A stretch of 64,000 nt of DNA from an uncultured Litoreibacter sp. (GCA_947504205.1 CANNGL010000001.1:558001-622000), one strand, 5' to 3'; shown: positions 48,880 to 60,402, counted from the first letter of the stretch. Notes: generated by a model from the sequence alone, not told the origin. A program made the numbers and translations.

Positions 48880-49035
48880 GAGGTCGGTCTCTTCAACCTG
48901 CCTACGGCGCAATTTGCTCAACACACAAAATGCCTTCAACAACGGAAGAAAAAGAATGAAAGGCAGCCTAGTTGGCTTCGCGAACCTAATCCAGCGGTAT
49001 TGGAAAACCGTCAGGAGTGCGGTGCAGCCTTGCGC

Positions 49036-49064
49036 AAAAAAAAGGCCGAGCACTAAGCTCGGCC
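49036..49064 (-). terminator. Intrinsic terminator-like hairpin overlapping the 5' end of the histidine kinase ORF
   Basis: Minus strand GGCCGAGC-ttagt-GCTCGGCC-TTTTTTTT: perfect 8-bp stem plus 8 T. Confidence 0.85.
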
Positions 49065-49209
49065 AAAGTCCAACAGGGAGGTGAACAACAGCTTGGCTGT
49101 CATTCATAAACAAGCACATATTGCTGCGGTGTTAATCGTTCAAGTGACCGCCGCCGGAATTTTGGTCATAGCCGATATGCATTGTTTGCATAGCGCCCGA
49201 AAAACAGGC

Positions 49210-50109
49210 CTAAGCGGTTGTCTGGGCCTTTTGTTTTTGCGCGTTTATTTCGCTCATCACAAAGTCCCTGAACGCTTCTATCCGTTTGGAGTGACGCAAT
49301 TCCTCGGGGTAGGCCAGAAACACGGGAACGATATTTGATTCGACCTCCGGAAGAACCCGAACAAGGTTTGGCTGGTCTATTGCGGTGTAGTCAGGCAGCA
49401 TGCCGATCCCCAGGCCAAAGTTGACGCCTTGCAGCACTCCGAAATAGTTGTTCACTGTCAAAAGCTTGGGCAGATCATAGCTCATCAACTCACGCACCAG
49501 CGTTGCCCCGGCACTGACTTGGGTCGAGCCGACATTCTGGCACAACAAGCGATGTTCACGCAGATCTTCGATGGTTTGTGGCGTGCCGTGGGCTGCGAGA
49601 TATGCTTGATTTGCATATAGCCGCATTCTGACACTCATCAGGCGGCGGCGCACAAGATCGGCTTGTGACGGCTCTTTCATCCGGATCGCAACATCAGCCT
49701 CTCGCATGGGTAGGTCGAGGACCCGTTCTTCCAGCATCAAATCGATATTCAGATCAGGGTAGTCTGCATAAAGCGTAGACAGGCGAGGGGCCAGCCAAAG
49801 CGAACCAAAGCCTATGGTTGTGGTCACTCGAAGTTGGCCGAACACTTCTTCTTCGCTGTCGCGAATGCGGGCAGAGGCCGCATCGAGGCGTTTTGACATT
49901 GCGCGGGTGGCATCAAATAGCAATTCGCCCTGTTCTGTGAGAATCAGGCCCCGGGCATGGCGGTGAAACAACGTGGTATTCAACGACTCTTCCAAGGCTC
50001 TGATTTGCCGAGACACAGCGGATTGCGACAAATGCAACGTATCGCCTGCATGGGTCAGACTGCCCGCATCGGCCACCGCGTGAAATATTCTGAGTTTGTC
50101 CCAATCCAT
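49210..50109 (-). CDS. LysR family transcriptional regulator
   Basis: MDWDKLRIFHAVADAGSLTHAGDTLHLSQSAVSRQIRALEESLNTTLFHRHARGLILTEQGELL. Confidence 0.95.
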   Translation of the reverse strand: MDWDKLRIFHAVADAGSLTHAGDTLHLSQSAVSRQIRALEESLNTTLFHRHARGLILTEQGELLFDATRAMSKRLDAASARIRDSEEEVFGQLRVTTTIGFGSLWLAPRLSTLYADYPDLNIDLMLEERVLDLPMREADVAIRMKEPSQADLVRRRLMSVRMRLYANQAYLAAHGTPQTIEDLREHRLLCQNVGSTQVSAGATLVRELMSYDLPKLLTVNNYFGVLQGVNFGLGIGMLPDYTAIDQPNLVRVLPEVESNIVPVFLAYPEELRHSKRIEAFRDFVMSEINAQKQKAQTTA

Positions 50110-50208
50110 TTTATATCTTCTTGTTCAAAATTTGTAGCCGGGGCGCATGACTCGTAACTGCCGCAATGCAGCACATAAAACAATGTTCGATCACGCTTTT
50201 ATTGTTGG

Positions 50209-50229
50209 TAGGTCAAGAAATATGACCTA
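50209..50229. promoter_or_regulatory. LysR-type operator candidate
   Basis: TAGGTCA-agaaata-TGACCTA perfect 7-bp arms, contains T-N11-A, between divergent LysR and IOR genes. Confidence 0.7.
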
Positions 50230-50265
50230 TTATCCGTGTTAAGCTACCGCGACGGGAGGTGCAGG

Positions 50266-53200
50266 ATGGCGCGACAGGAAATTACACTGGCAGATCGCTT
50301 CGATCTGGAGAAGTCTCCGGTCCTTTTGAATGGCACACAGGCGCTTGTTCGCCTGATGCTGATGCAAAAAGCGCGCGACCAGCTTGCTGGGCTGAATACG
50401 GCCGGGTTGGTGACAGGGTATCGCGGATCACCGCTTGGCGCGGTTGATATGCAAATGACGCGCGCCTCCAAGCATCTTGATGCAGCTGACATCACCTTTC
50501 AGGCCGGACTGAATGAGGATTTGGCAGCAACCGCACTTTGGGGCGCTCAACAGGCCGAACTACGCGGTGAAGGTCGCTTTGATGGCGTGTTTGGCCTGTG
50601 GTACGGCAAGGGGCCCGGCGTCGACCGGTCCGGCGATGTCATGAGGCATGCGAACATGGCCGGGTCGTCAGCCAATGGCGGCGTTCTGATGGCCATGGGG
50701 GATGATCACACGGGAGAGAGTTCGACGACCTTGCATCAGTCCGACTGGGCGATGGTTGATGCCTATATGCCCGTGTTGTCGCCCGCAGGTGTTCAGGAAA
50801 TTCTGGATTACGGGCTTTATGGCTGGGCTTTGTCCCGCTTTGCCGGGGTCTGGGTCGGCCTCAAACTGATGAAGGACACGGTTGAGGCGACATCTGTCGT
50901 GGACGGCCGGGCAGACCGGATGAGCTTCATGCTGCCGGAATTTGTCATGCCCGATGGCGGTTTGAATATCCGGTTGGCAGATACGCCGATCGCGCAAGAA
51001 GCGCGGATGATCGACTACAAGAGGTTCGCTGCCGAAGCCTTTGCGAAGGCAAACAAAATTGACAAACGTGTCCACGGCAAAGCTGGTGCTAAAATTGGGT
51101 TTGTGGCGGCTGGGAAGAACTGGCTTGATCTTGTCCACGCGCTTTCACTTCTGGGAATTGACGAAGAGACCGCCGAGCGTTTGGGCGTGACAACCTATAA
51201 AGTCGGCCAGGTATGGCCGCTTGATATGGATAGCTTTCATGAATGGGCCGAAGGACTGGATCTGATCATCGCCGTGGAAGAGAAGCGCAAGCTGATCGAA
51301 GTGCAAATCAAAGAGGCGCTTTTTGATGATCGACGCGGGCGTCGCGTTTACGGTTGGCACAAGGGCGACACATGGGAAAATGGCCGTAGGTTAGAGCTGT
51401 TTCCAACAAGGTTTGCGCTTGATCCAATTGATATTGCTGAGAAACTTGGGAATATCCTGATTGAAGAGGGTCGTGATAACGAGCGGATCAAAGCCGGACT
51501 TGCGCAACTGAAAGAGGCACGCCGCGCTGACAATGCGGAAGAGATCGCGGCGCGCTTGCCCTATTTCTGTTCCGGCTGTCCGCATAACAGCTCGACCAAG
51601 CTCCCAGATGGCTCACGTGCCTATGCAGGGATCGGATGTCATTACATGGTCCAGTGGATGGACCGGGAAACCGTAGGCTTCACTCATATGGGCGGCGAGG
51701 GTGCCAACTGGATTGGTGAGGCGCCATTTTCGACGCGAGAGCATGTTTTCCAGAATATAGGCGACGGCACCTATAACCACTCGGGCCTGCAAGCTATTCG
51801 AGCAGCGGTCGCAGCCGGTACAACGATGACCTACAAGGTTCTCTTCAATGATGCGGTGGCCATGACCGGCGGGCAAGGCAACGAAGGTGGGCTGGGCCCT
51901 GCGCGTATCGTGGCGGAGCTGCGCGCCATGGGCATTGAGGATCTGGCGGTCGTTTACGATGAAAAAGAAGACGTGGCCTTCAAGGAGTTCCCGTCGAATA
52001 CGGAATTTCATCCGCGCAAAGAACTTCTGAGCGTTCAGGAAAAGCTGAGTAAATCCAAGGGTGTGTCGGCTATTGTCTACATCCAAACCTGTGCTGCCGA
52101 AAAGCGGCGCAGACGCAAGCGCGGTTTGTTTCCAGATCCAGACAAGCGGGTGTTCATCAATCCGAATGTTTGTGAAGGCTGTGGCGATTGCGGTGTGCAA
52201 TCCAATTGCGTGTCCATTGTTCCAAAGGAGACGGAGTTGGGGCGCAAACGGCAGATTGATCAATCAAGCTGCAACAAGGACTTTTCCTGTGTGAACGGGT
52301 TCTGCCCCTCTTTCGTGACGATTGAAGGTGCTGAAATACGCAAGGAAGCGACAAGCAACGTCGAGATACCAGATTTACCCGATCCAGACCTGCCGCGTAT
52401 TGATGGCACGCACAATGTGATCATCACGGGTGTCGGAGGCACTGGCGTTGTCACGATCGGGGCTGTGATGGCGATGGCTGCGCATATCGATGGCAAAGGC
52501 GCAGGTATGATGGAGATGGCTGGGCTGGCCCAGAAGGGCGGCGCGGTGCACATCCACTGCCGCTTGGCGGAACGGCCCGACCACATCTCGGCAATCCGAG
52601 TGGCCACCGGAGAGGCGGATGCGCTGATTGGGGGCGATCTGGTTGTCTCAGCCGGGGCCAAGACACTTGGCTTGATGAAACCCGGCGCGTCAGGGGCGGT
52701 GGTCAACAGCCACGAAATCATCACAGGTGATTTCACCCGGGATACGGAATTCTCTTTGCCCAGCGATCGCCTGAGCCTCGCGTTGCAGTCGCGTCTGGGG
52801 GATCGGCTGCAAAGCTTCGACGCTTCGGCTTTGGCAAAATCGCTTCTGGGCGATTCCATTTTTTCCAATATGCTGATTTTTGGAGCTGCCTGGCAGCGAG
52901 GTCTCATCCCGCTTAGCCATGAAGCAATCACCAGAGCGATCGAGCTGAACGGCGCAGCCCCGGAACGAAACCTCAGAGCGTTTGAGCTGGGGCGTTGGAC
53001 CAGCCTGTTTCCACAAGATGCGGTCAAGCACGTGGGCGACAAAGTGGTTGAGTTGCCGAAAACTCTCGAAGCCAAAATTGACTTTCGAGCGGAGCAGTTG
53101 ACGCGATATCAATCAGGGCGTCTGGCGAAGAAGTATCGGAAATTTGTCGATCGTTTCGCTGATCCGCGCATGAAGGAGGCGGTGGCGAAAGGGTATCATA

Positions 53201-53676
53201 AGCTGCTGTCATATAAGGATGAATACGAAGTCGCTCGGCTACATCTGGAAACCGAAGAGCTAGCAAAACAGCAGTTTGCGGGTGACTTGAAGCTGACCTA
53301 TCATCTTGCGCCGCCGCTGCTTTCGAAGATGGGTGCCGATGGTCGACCGCAGAAGAAGGAATACAGAGCTGGCGTAGGGAAATTATTTCGGTTGTTGGCC
53401 CGGCTGAAAATGCTGCGCGGGACGCCCTTCGATCCATTTGGTTACAGTGTTGAGCGGCGGATGGAACGCCGCCTGATCAAAGAATATGAGCGTGATCTAA
53501 GGGCACTGACCTCGCCGCCGCAGGACGTGATGGATGCCGCAGTTGCGCTCGCTGAACTACCTTTGCAGATAAGGGGTTTTGGTCCCGTAAAAGAAGCCAA
53601 TGCCAAAACGGCGGAGAAGCGCAGGGCAGAACTGAAATCTGCGATTTCCGATCCGGTCAAGGCAGCAGCTGAATAG
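50266..53676 (+). CDS. Indolepyruvate:ferredoxin oxidoreductase family protein (fused alpha/beta)
   Basis: 1136 aa; LNGTQALVRLMLMQKARD; CSGCPHNSSTKLPDGSRAYAGIGCHYM; NPNVCEGCGDCGVQSNCVSI; GVGGTGVVTIGAVMAMAAHIDGKG. Confidence 0.94.
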   Translation: MARQEITLADRFDLEKSPVLLNGTQALVRLMLMQKARDQLAGLNTAGLVTGYRGSPLGAVDMQMTRASKHLDAADITFQAGLNEDLAATALWGAQQAELRGEGRFDGVFGLWYGKGPGVDRSGDVMRHANMAGSSANGGVLMAMGDDHTGESSTTLHQSDWAMVDAYMPVLSPAGVQEILDYGLYGWALSRFAGVWVGLKLMKDTVEATSVVDGRADRMSFMLPEFVMPDGGLNIRLADTPIAQEARMIDYKRFAAEAFAKANKIDKRVHGKAGAKIGFVAAGKNWLDLVHALSLLGIDEETAERLGVTTYKVGQVWPLDMDSFHEWAEGLDLIIAVEEKRKLIEVQIKEALFDDRRGRRVYGWHKGDTWENGRRLELFPTRFALDPIDIAEKLGNILIEEGRDNERIKAGLAQLKEARRADNAEEIAARLPYFCSGCPHNSSTKLPDGSRAYAGIGCHYMVQWMDRETVGFTHMGGEGANWIGEAPFSTREHVFQNIGDGTYNHSGLQAIRAAVAAGTTMTYKVLFNDAVAMTGGQGNEGGLGPARIVAELRAMGIEDLAVVYDEKEDVAFKEFPSNTEFHPRKELLSVQEKLSKSKGVSAIVYIQTCAAEKRRRRKRGLFPDPDKRVFINPNVCEGCGDCGVQSNCVSIVPKETELGRKRQIDQSSCNKDFSCVNGFCPSFVTIEGAEIRKEATSNVEIPDLPDPDLPRIDGTHNVIITGVGGTGVVTIGAVMAMAAHIDGKGAGMMEMAGLAQKGGAVHIHCRLAERPDHISAIRVATGEADALIGGDLVVSAGAKTLGLMKPGASGAVVNSHEIITGDFTRDTEFSLPSDRLSLALQSRLGDRLQSFDASALAKSLLGDSIFSNMLIFGAAWQRGLIPLSHEAITRAIELNGAAPERNLRAFELGRWTSLFPQDAVKHVGDKVVELPKTLEAKIDFRAEQLTRYQSGRLAKKYRKFVDRFADPRMKEAVAKGYHKLLSYKDEYEVARLHLETEELAKQQFAGDLKLTYHLAPPLLSKMGADGRPQKKEYRAGVGKLFRLLARLKMLRGTPFDPFGYSVERRMERRLIKEYERDLRALTSPPQDVMDAAVALAELPLQIRGFGPVKEANAKTAEKRRAELKSAISDPVKAAAE

Positions 53677-53678
53677 AT

Positions 53679-54194
53679 TTACGCAAGGGTTTGGTAGGCG
53701 CGGTTTCCATAAAGCAAAGGTGTTCCGTCTTTGCTCTTAATTGCCTGAACTGCGCCGATCATTACAAAATGTGTGCCGATCTGCTCATAACTTTGCAGCG
53801 AGCAATCAAAGGATGCCAAAGCGTCTTCCAGCGCGGGCGCGCCCGTTTCAAGTGTTGCGAAGCTGGCGCAGGTGAATTTGTCTCCACCGGGCGCAAGATC
53901 GCGAGATGCAAAGACATTCGCTATCTTTTCATGATCTTGCGATAGGATATTAATGCAAAAATTCCCGTTTTTCTGGATTGCCGGAGCTGCGGAGGTTTCA
54001 TGATGCAGGCAGACCAGCACTGTCGGTTTGTCGCCATCCGCTGACACGCTGGTCATCGCGGACACGGTCGCGCCGGCACGCCCCGAGACGCCATCCGTTG
54101 TTACGATGGTCACGGACGACACATGGCGGCTCATCGCTTCAAGGAAGGGCGCTTTTAACATTTTGGGCCTGCAGCTGCTGGTTTCAGTGGTCAT
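53679..54194 (-). CDS. Flavin reductase-like domain protein
   Basis: [57 protein letters not shown]. Confidence 0.88.
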   Translation of the reverse strand: MTTETSSCRPKMLKAPFLEAMSRHVSSVTIVTTDGVSGRAGATVSAMTSVSADGDKPTVLVCLHHETSAAPAIQKNGNFCINILSQDHEKIANVFASRDLAPGGDKFTCASFATLETGAPALEDALASFDCSLQSYEQIGTHFVMIGAVQAIKSKDGTPLLYGNRAYQTLA

Positions 54195-54256
54195 GCCCTC
54201 TGCGTGCAGGCGACGCAAGTCTTGCATCTCACATCTGCGTGGATCAGGGTTGCGCC

Positions 54257-55615
54257 ATGAATGATCCTGTCGCTCTTGATCGCGCCCATGCGCTGCACCC
54301 TTGGACCCACTTCGATAGCTTTACGCGCGACGGTCCGCTAGTGATTGATCGTGGCGAAGGCTGCCTATTGTGGGACCGCGATGGGCGACAATATGTTGAT
54401 GCCGTCGGTGGGCTCTGGTGCACCAATATCGGGCTTGGTCGACAGGAAATGGCGGATACGATTTCTGAGCAAGCACGCAAACTCGCCTATGCCAGTGGGT
54501 TTGTTGATATGACCAATAATCCTGCCGCGATGCTTGTTGCCAAACTTGCAGAACTTGCGCCCTGTGATCTGAACAGGGTGCATCTGACGACCGGAGGATC
54601 GACAGCGCTGGATTCTGCCTATCGCATGGTGGCCTACTATCAAACATGCGCAGGCCGCCCGGACAAAACCCGTGTCATAGCGCGGAACAATTCGTACCAT
54701 GGTTCGACCTACGCAACCATCTCGGTCGGTAAAAGGGATGGCGATAAAGTTCCTGAATTCAGGTATTTGAGCGATGGCATTCATCACGTGTCATCACCGG
54801 ATCCATACAGATGGGATGGCGAGGGCGATTTTGTTTCGCATTTGGTCGCGGAGTTCGAGGACAAGATTGCCGAGATCGGAGCGGACAGGGTCGGCGCATT
54901 TTTTGCGGAACCGATACAAGCCTCTGGAGGAGTGATTGTGCCACCTGACGGATATCTTAAGGCGATGTGGGACGTCTGCCAGCGCCATGATATTTTGTTC
55001 ATTGCAGATGAGGTTGTCACGGCTTTTGGTCGCCTTGGACACTGGTTCGCCTCGGAAGATGAGTTCGGCGTCGTGCCGGATATGATTTGCTGCGCCAAAG
55101 GATTGAGCTCTGGTTACCAACCAATTGGGGCGCTTATCTTTTCCGAGAAAATCTGGAATGCGATGCAAGGCGACCGCTGGTATGCGTCAGGCTTCACATA
55201 TTCGGGGCATCCAGTGGCGTGTGCGGCGGCGCTGAAAAATATCGAGATCATCGAACGTGAGGGACTCTTGGAGCGGGCCGCCGATGTCGGTCAGTATTTT
55301 GAGGAACGTCTTTCTGGCTTGTCTGACTTGCCGACAGTAGGGGATGTGCGCGGTCGAAAATTGATGATGTGCGTGGAGAATGTCGGCAACAAGGAAACCA
55401 AGGAACTACTGCCCTATGAGGTCGATATCGGGAAACGAATTTCTGATGCGGCCGAGGCGCGTGGCCTAATGGTACGACCCATCGGGCATCTGAACGTTAT
55501 GTCTCCACCGCTTGTAATCACACGAGAGCAAGTCGACTTCGTTGCGGATACTCTGCATGCCGCCATAGTCGATGTGACGGACCAATTGATCCGCGATGGA
55601 ATAAAGGTGGCTTGA
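54257..55615 (+). CDS. Class III (omega) aminotransferase
   Basis: [79 protein letters not shown]. Confidence 0.93.
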   Translation: MNDPVALDRAHALHPWTHFDSFTRDGPLVIDRGEGCLLWDRDGRQYVDAVGGLWCTNIGLGRQEMADTISEQARKLAYASGFVDMTNNPAAMLVAKLAELAPCDLNRVHLTTGGSTALDSAYRMVAYYQTCAGRPDKTRVIARNNSYHGSTYATISVGKRDGDKVPEFRYLSDGIHHVSSPDPYRWDGEGDFVSHLVAEFEDKIAEIGADRVGAFFAEPIQASGGVIVPPDGYLKAMWDVCQRHDILFIADEVVTAFGRLGHWFASEDEFGVVPDMICCAKGLSSGYQPIGALIFSEKIWNAMQGDRWYASGFTYSGHPVACAAALKNIEIIEREGLLERAADVGQYFEERLSGLSDLPTVGDVRGRKLMMCVENVGNKETKELLPYEVDIGKRISDAAEARGLMVRPIGHLNVMSPPLVITREQVDFVADTLHAAIVDVTDQLIRDGIKVA

Positions 55616-55616
55616 A

Positions 55617-56585
55617 ATGGCTTTGAAGGACGCAGCGCATGACGTCGACAACGCTATTACGCGCGAGGGCTACCAAGGACAGTCATATGAGAATGCTTTC
55701 GGTGGGGCGCTGTCATTTATGCGGCGCACCTACAGCAAGGATCTCAAAGGTGTCGATCTGGCCGTAACAGGTGTGCCGTTTGATCAGGCGGTCACGAACA
55801 GGCCTGGAACACGGCTTGGTCCGCGCGCCATTCGCGAGGCGTCTACGCTGCAGCCTTGTGATCCTCCCTATGGATGGGATGTGAACCCGCTGACCGAATT
55901 CAACATTTCTGATTATGGAGATTTAGCGTTTGACTACGCGGACATACCCAGCTTTCCTAAAGCTCTGAAGGATCATGTATCCGGGATTTTGCAGTCGGGC
56001 GCAGGCGCGCTGACCTTGGGCGGTGATCACTACATTAGTTTCCCGATCCTGCGCGCCTATGCCGAGAAGTTCGGCCCTTTGAGTTTGATCCAGTTTGATG
56101 CCCATTCCGACACGTGGGTGGATGATGATTTGGACCGAGTGGATCACGGCACGATGTTCTACAAAGCGGTGAAGGAGGGTTTGATTGTACCGGAACGCTC
56201 CGTGCAGATCGGGATCAGAACCGCAAACCCCTATGATGCCGGGGTTCATGTGATTGATGCCCCTGAAGTGCATCGGGTGGGACCGGAAGCTGTGGCCGCA
56301 CGCGTGCATCAAATTGTCGGTAACGCTCAGACTTACATCACCTTTGACATCGACTGCCTTGATCCGGCCTTCGCGCCGGGGACGGGTACGCCGGTTTGGG
56401 GAGGCTTGTCGAGCGCGCAGGCCGCAGAAATCCTGCGGGGTTTGAAAGGTGTGAATATGGTTGGAGGCGATGTCGTCGAGGTTTCTCCGCCGTTCGACAC
56501 GACCGGGGCCACCGCTGTTGCGGGCGCCCACGCAGCCAACGAATTGATGTGCCTTTATTGTCATAATCTGAGGGAGCGACGCTAA
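55617..56585 (+). CDS. Agmatinase/ureohydrolase family protein (paralogue 1)
   Basis: TLGGDHYISFPILRAY, QFDAHSDTW, FDIDCLDPAFAPGTGTPVWGGL. Confidence 0.9.
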   Translation: MALKDAAHDVDNAITREGYQGQSYENAFGGALSFMRRTYSKDLKGVDLAVTGVPFDQAVTNRPGTRLGPRAIREASTLQPCDPPYGWDVNPLTEFNISDYGDLAFDYADIPSFPKALKDHVSGILQSGAGALTLGGDHYISFPILRAYAEKFGPLSLIQFDAHSDTWVDDDLDRVDHGTMFYKAVKEGLIVPERSVQIGIRTANPYDAGVHVIDAPEVHRVGPEAVAARVHQIVGNAQTYITFDIDCLDPAFAPGTGTPVWGGLSSAQAAEILRGLKGVNMVGGDVVEVSPPFDTTGATAVAGAHAANELMCLYCHNLRERR

Positions 56586-57526
56586 TGCCTAACCAACCCG
56601 TATCCGGCAACGATCTGGCGCGTTTCGCAGGTCAGGGAAATTTCATGCGATTGCCGTCTGCGGAGACGGCCGAAGGGCTTGATGTGGCCTTTGTCGGTAT
56701 TCCGATGGATCACGGGGCGTCGTGGCGCTCTGGCACACGGTTTGGGCCTGCGCAGGTGCGCCATGAAAGCGCAATGATCCGCCCTTATGGTTTGCAGACC
56801 GGTGCCGCGCCCTTTGATGCCTTGCAATGCGCCGATCTGGGCGATGTGCCAATCAACACATTCAACCTGCGCGACTCCATTCGCATAATTACAGAATATT
56901 ACGATGAGCTCTTAAAGCACGATGTCATACCGATGAGCATTGGTGGGGATCATACCATTACGCTGCCCATCCTGCGTGCCATTGCCAAGAAGCACGGGCC
57001 TGTTGGTCTTGTGCATATCGATGCCCATGCGGATGTGAACGATGAGATGTTTGGTGAGCGTGAGACCCATGGAACGGTTTTCAGACGCGCCTATGAAGAA
57101 GGGCTGCTGCGTGCCTCTGATGTCTGGCAGATTGGGCTGCGCGGGACGGGATACACCGCCGAAGATTTCGATGAGCCGCGGGAGTGGGGCTTCAACCTGA
57201 TCTTGGCGCAAGAGCTTTGGCACAAATCAACGAATGCGATCGCAGCCCAGATCATGGCCAAGATGGGGGCAGGGCCAGTCTATATCACATATGATATCGA
57301 CAGCCTTGATCCCTCTATCGCACCTGGCACTGGGACACCGGAGATTGGCGGGCTAACGACGCCGCAAGCCTTGGAGTTGATCCGAGGACTGCGCGGCTTG
57401 CCGATTGTGGGTGCTGATCTTGTCGAGGTTTCCCCGCCATATGACCAGTCTGGGAATACCGCACTGACGGGGGCCAATATCTTTTACGAGATCCTGTCGG
57501 TGTTGCCGGGGGTCACGTATCGCTGA
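56585..57526 (+). CDS. Ureohydrolase family protein (paralogue 2), guanidinobutyrase-like
   Basis: SIGGDHTITLPILRAI, HIDAHADVNDEMFGERETHGTVFRRAYEEGLL, IGLRGTGYTAEDF, ELWHKS, YDIDSLDPSIAPGTGTPEIGGLTTPQALEL. Confidence 0.9.
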   Translation: MPNQPVSGNDLARFAGQGNFMRLPSAETAEGLDVAFVGIPMDHGASWRSGTRFGPAQVRHESAMIRPYGLQTGAAPFDALQCADLGDVPINTFNLRDSIRIITEYYDELLKHDVIPMSIGGDHTITLPILRAIAKKHGPVGLVHIDAHADVNDEMFGERETHGTVFRRAYEEGLLRASDVWQIGLRGTGYTAEDFDEPREWGFNLILAQELWHKSTNAIAAQIMAKMGAGPVYITYDIDSLDPSIAPGTGTPEIGGLTTPQALELIRGLRGLPIVGADLVEVSPPYDQSGNTALTGANIFYEILSVLPGVTYR

Positions 57527-57612
57527 GAGAGCGTCACACAGCTTTCATGCGATCTGGCTAAGCTGACGTAAGGGCGGTATTACAGAGCGAGCCCAGCTAG
57601 AACGGACGCGTC

Positions 57613-58494
57613 ATGAGACAGGCCACCCGGGAAATCTCTTACGCACATTCGGCCAAAAGCCGATCAGGCCGGGCTCTGATCCGCGTGATGGAAAACGCGA
57701 CGGGTCGGATAAGGCTGATCCGGCGCGCGAAAGGGTATCAGCACGAAGTGGCGGCTGGCGCTGATTTCTGGGACGTGATGCGCGAACGCTATGGCCTCAG
57801 CCTGAATGTTGTTGGCGGGTCACTGGCAAACATCCCGAGCGAGGGTCCACTGATTGCTATCGCCAACCACCCCTATGGAATTCTCGATGGGCTAATGCTT
57901 GGCCATATCCTGAGCGAGACCCGTGGTGATTTCAGAATTCTGGCGCACAAGGTGTTCCGAAAAGCCGAAGAAATTGATCGGGTGATCCTGCCGGTATCCT
58001 TTGATGAAACCCGAGAGGCAGTCACGCAAAATATTGCAACCCGCCATGCGGCTTTGCGGTACATGGCCGATGGTGGTGCGATTGGCATATTTCCGGGCGG
58101 CACGGTCTCGACATCTGCCACGCCGTTTGCCGACCCCATGGATCCGGGATGGCGCACATTCACGTCCAAGTTGATAAGTAAATCAGAGGCATCCGTGGTG
58201 CCGATCTATTTCGACGGTGCAAATTCTCGACTATTTCAGATCGCAAGCCATGCACATTTCACCTTGCGGATGGGATTGCTGATCAATGAATTCAAACGCC
58301 GTGTCGACACACCCGTGCGCGTGGTGATTGGGGAACCGATCAAACGAGCCGCTTTAAACCAATTCTCGCGCGATCCTAAAGCCATGATGGATTTCCTGCG
58401 TCGCTCAACGTATGAGCTATCACCACGACCCGTTGGCAATTTCGACTACGGGTTTGAGTTTGAGGACAAACATAGGGCGCGTGCGCGAGACTAA
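57613..58494 (+). CDS. PlsC-like 1-acyl-glycerol-3-phosphate acyltransferase family protein
   Basis: [15 protein letters not shown] (NHPxxxxD) and [11 protein letters not shown] motifs. Confidence 0.88.
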   Translation: MRQATREISYAHSAKSRSGRALIRVMENATGRIRLIRRAKGYQHEVAAGADFWDVMRERYGLSLNVVGGSLANIPSEGPLIAIANHPYGILDGLMLGHILSETRGDFRILAHKVFRKAEEIDRVILPVSFDETREAVTQNIATRHAALRYMADGGAIGIFPGGTVSTSATPFADPMDPGWRTFTSKLISKSEASVVPIYFDGANSRLFQIASHAHFTLRMGLLINEFKRRVDTPVRVVIGEPIKRAALNQFSRDPKAMMDFLRRSTYELSPRPVGNFDYGFEFEDKHRARARD

Positions 58495-59306
58495 TGGCAA
58501 TTGGCATTTTCGATTCTGGATTGGGCGGTCTGACCGTCTATGGCGCGGTAGCAGACTATCTGCCTGATCTCCCAGTGGTGTATTTCGCAGATTCGGCACA
58601 TACGCCCTATGGCGTGCGAGATGCAGATGACATCTACCGCCTGACCTGCGCCTCGGTCGAACGGATGTGGGAGGAGGGCGTCGATCTGGCCGTTCTGGCC
58701 TGCAATACAGCCTCAGCTGCGGCCTTGCGTCGTATGCAGGAAAACTGGGTGCCACGAGACAAACGTGTTCTGGGTGTTTTCGTGCCCCTGATCGAGGCGT
58801 TGACTGAACGGAATTGGGGTGACAACTCGCCACCGCGTGAAGTCACGGTCAAGCACGTGGCCCTGTTCGCGACCCCGGCAACCGTAGCCAGCCGGGCGTT
58901 TCAGCGCGAGCTCGCGTTCCGCGCAATTGGTGTGGATGTTGAGGCGCAACCATGCGGTGGTGTCGTGGATGCGATAGAAGACGGGGACGAAATGCTGGCC
59001 GAGGCGCTTGTTCGCTCTCATGTCGAGGCTTTGAAACGCCGCATGCCGCATCCGCAGGCGGCAATTCTGGGCTGTACACATTACCCTTTGATGCAAGATG
59101 TCTTTCAGGAGGCTCTTGGTGCGGATGTCGATGTTTATTCTCAAGCCTCTCTTGTGGCCGAAAGCCTTTCGGATTATCTGAAGCGACACCCCGACAAAGC
59201 CGGGGCTGGTACAGAAACAAAATTCCTGACGACCGGGGACCCAAGGACCGTGACGAACAAGGCCACCCAGTTTTTGCGACGAAAGATCGAATTCCAGGCT
59301 GCATGA
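58494..59306 (+). CDS. murI: Glutamate racemase
   Basis: [48 protein letters not shown]. Confidence 0.95.
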   Translation: MAIGIFDSGLGGLTVYGAVADYLPDLPVVYFADSAHTPYGVRDADDIYRLTCASVERMWEEGVDLAVLACNTASAAALRRMQENWVPRDKRVLGVFVPLIEALTERNWGDNSPPREVTVKHVALFATPATVASRAFQRELAFRAIGVDVEAQPCGGVVDAIEDGDEMLAEALVRSHVEALKRRMPHPQAAILGCTHYPLMQDVFQEALGADVDVYSQASLVAESLSDYLKRHPDKAGAGTETKFLTTGDPRTVTNKATQFLRRKIEFQAA

Positions 59307-59363
59307 TTGCGGCCCCATTGATCTGTCTTTACCACTTTCGCAAAATCTGAAGGGCTTACCTCC

Positions 59364-60392
59364 ATGACTTACTCCATCGCTATTCTTGGTGCTTCGGGCT
59401 ATACGGGCGCAGAACTTGTCCGGCTGATTGCCACGCATCCCAACATGACAATCAAGGCTCTCAGTGCGGACCGGAAGGCCGGACAAACTATGGCTGCTGT
59501 GTTTCCGCACCTGCGCCATCTTGAACTACCGACGCTTGTTAAAATCTCAGAGATAGACTTTTCGCAGATTGACCTTTGTTTCTGCGCGCTGCCGCATAAA
59601 ACCAGTCAGGAGGTCATTTCGGCCTTGCCGGCGGACCTCAAGATTGTCGATCTAAGCGCTGATTTCCGGCTGCGAGATCCGGAAGCCTATGAAACTTGGT
59701 ATGGCAATCCGCATAGCGCAATCGAGATACAGCGCGAGGCAGTATATGGCCTGACCGAATTTTACCGGGATCAGATCAAGTCTGCGCGGCTTGTAGCGGG
59801 CACCGGCTGCAACGCGGCAACCGGGCAATATGCGCTGCGCCCAGTGATTGAGGCCGGGTTGATCGATCTCGACGATATCATTCTGGATTTGAAGGTTGGG
59901 GTTAGTGGTGCGGGGCGGTCCTTGAAGGAAAATCTGCTGCACGCAGAGTTGTCGGAAGGCACGAACCCTTATGCCGTTGGTGGGACACATCGACACCTGG
60001 GCGAGTTTGATCAGGAACTTTCGGCTATTGCCGGTCGCGAAGTGAAGGTTCAGTTCATCCCACATCTGGCGCCGTTCAATCGGGGAATTCTAGTTACGAC
60101 GTACGTAAAAGGCGATGCGCAAGCCATTCATAACGCGGTGGAAAATTCGTATGCGGATGAGCCCTTCATCGTTGTGCTGCCCTTTGGACAAGCGCCGTCG
60201 ACCCACGATGTTCGCACCTCGAATTTCTGCCATATCGGCGTAGCCGGGGATCGGACAGAAGGGCGCGCTGTGATCTTTTCAGTGCTCGACAACCTCACGA
60301 AAGGATCATCGGGTCAGGCGTTGCAAAATGCCAATCTGATGTTAGGTCTTGAGGAGACAGAGGGCCTGATGATGGCGCCCGTATTCCCGTGA
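59364..60392 (+). CDS. argC: N-acetyl-gamma-glutamyl-phosphate reductase
   Basis: [51 protein letters not shown]. Confidence 0.96.
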   Translation: MTYSIAILGASGYTGAELVRLIATHPNMTIKALSADRKAGQTMAAVFPHLRHLELPTLVKISEIDFSQIDLCFCALPHKTSQEVISALPADLKIVDLSADFRLRDPEAYETWYGNPHSAIEIQREAVYGLTEFYRDQIKSARLVAGTGCNAATGQYALRPVIEAGLIDLDDIILDLKVGVSGAGRSLKENLLHAELSEGTNPYAVGGTHRHLGEFDQELSAIAGREVKVQFIPHLAPFNRGILVTTYVKGDAQAIHNAVENSYADEPFIVVLPFGQAPSTHDVRTSNFCHIGVAGDRTEGRAVIFSVLDNLTKGSSGQALQNANLMLGLEETEGLMMAPVFP

Positions 60393-60402
60393 AGGACATC
60401 CT

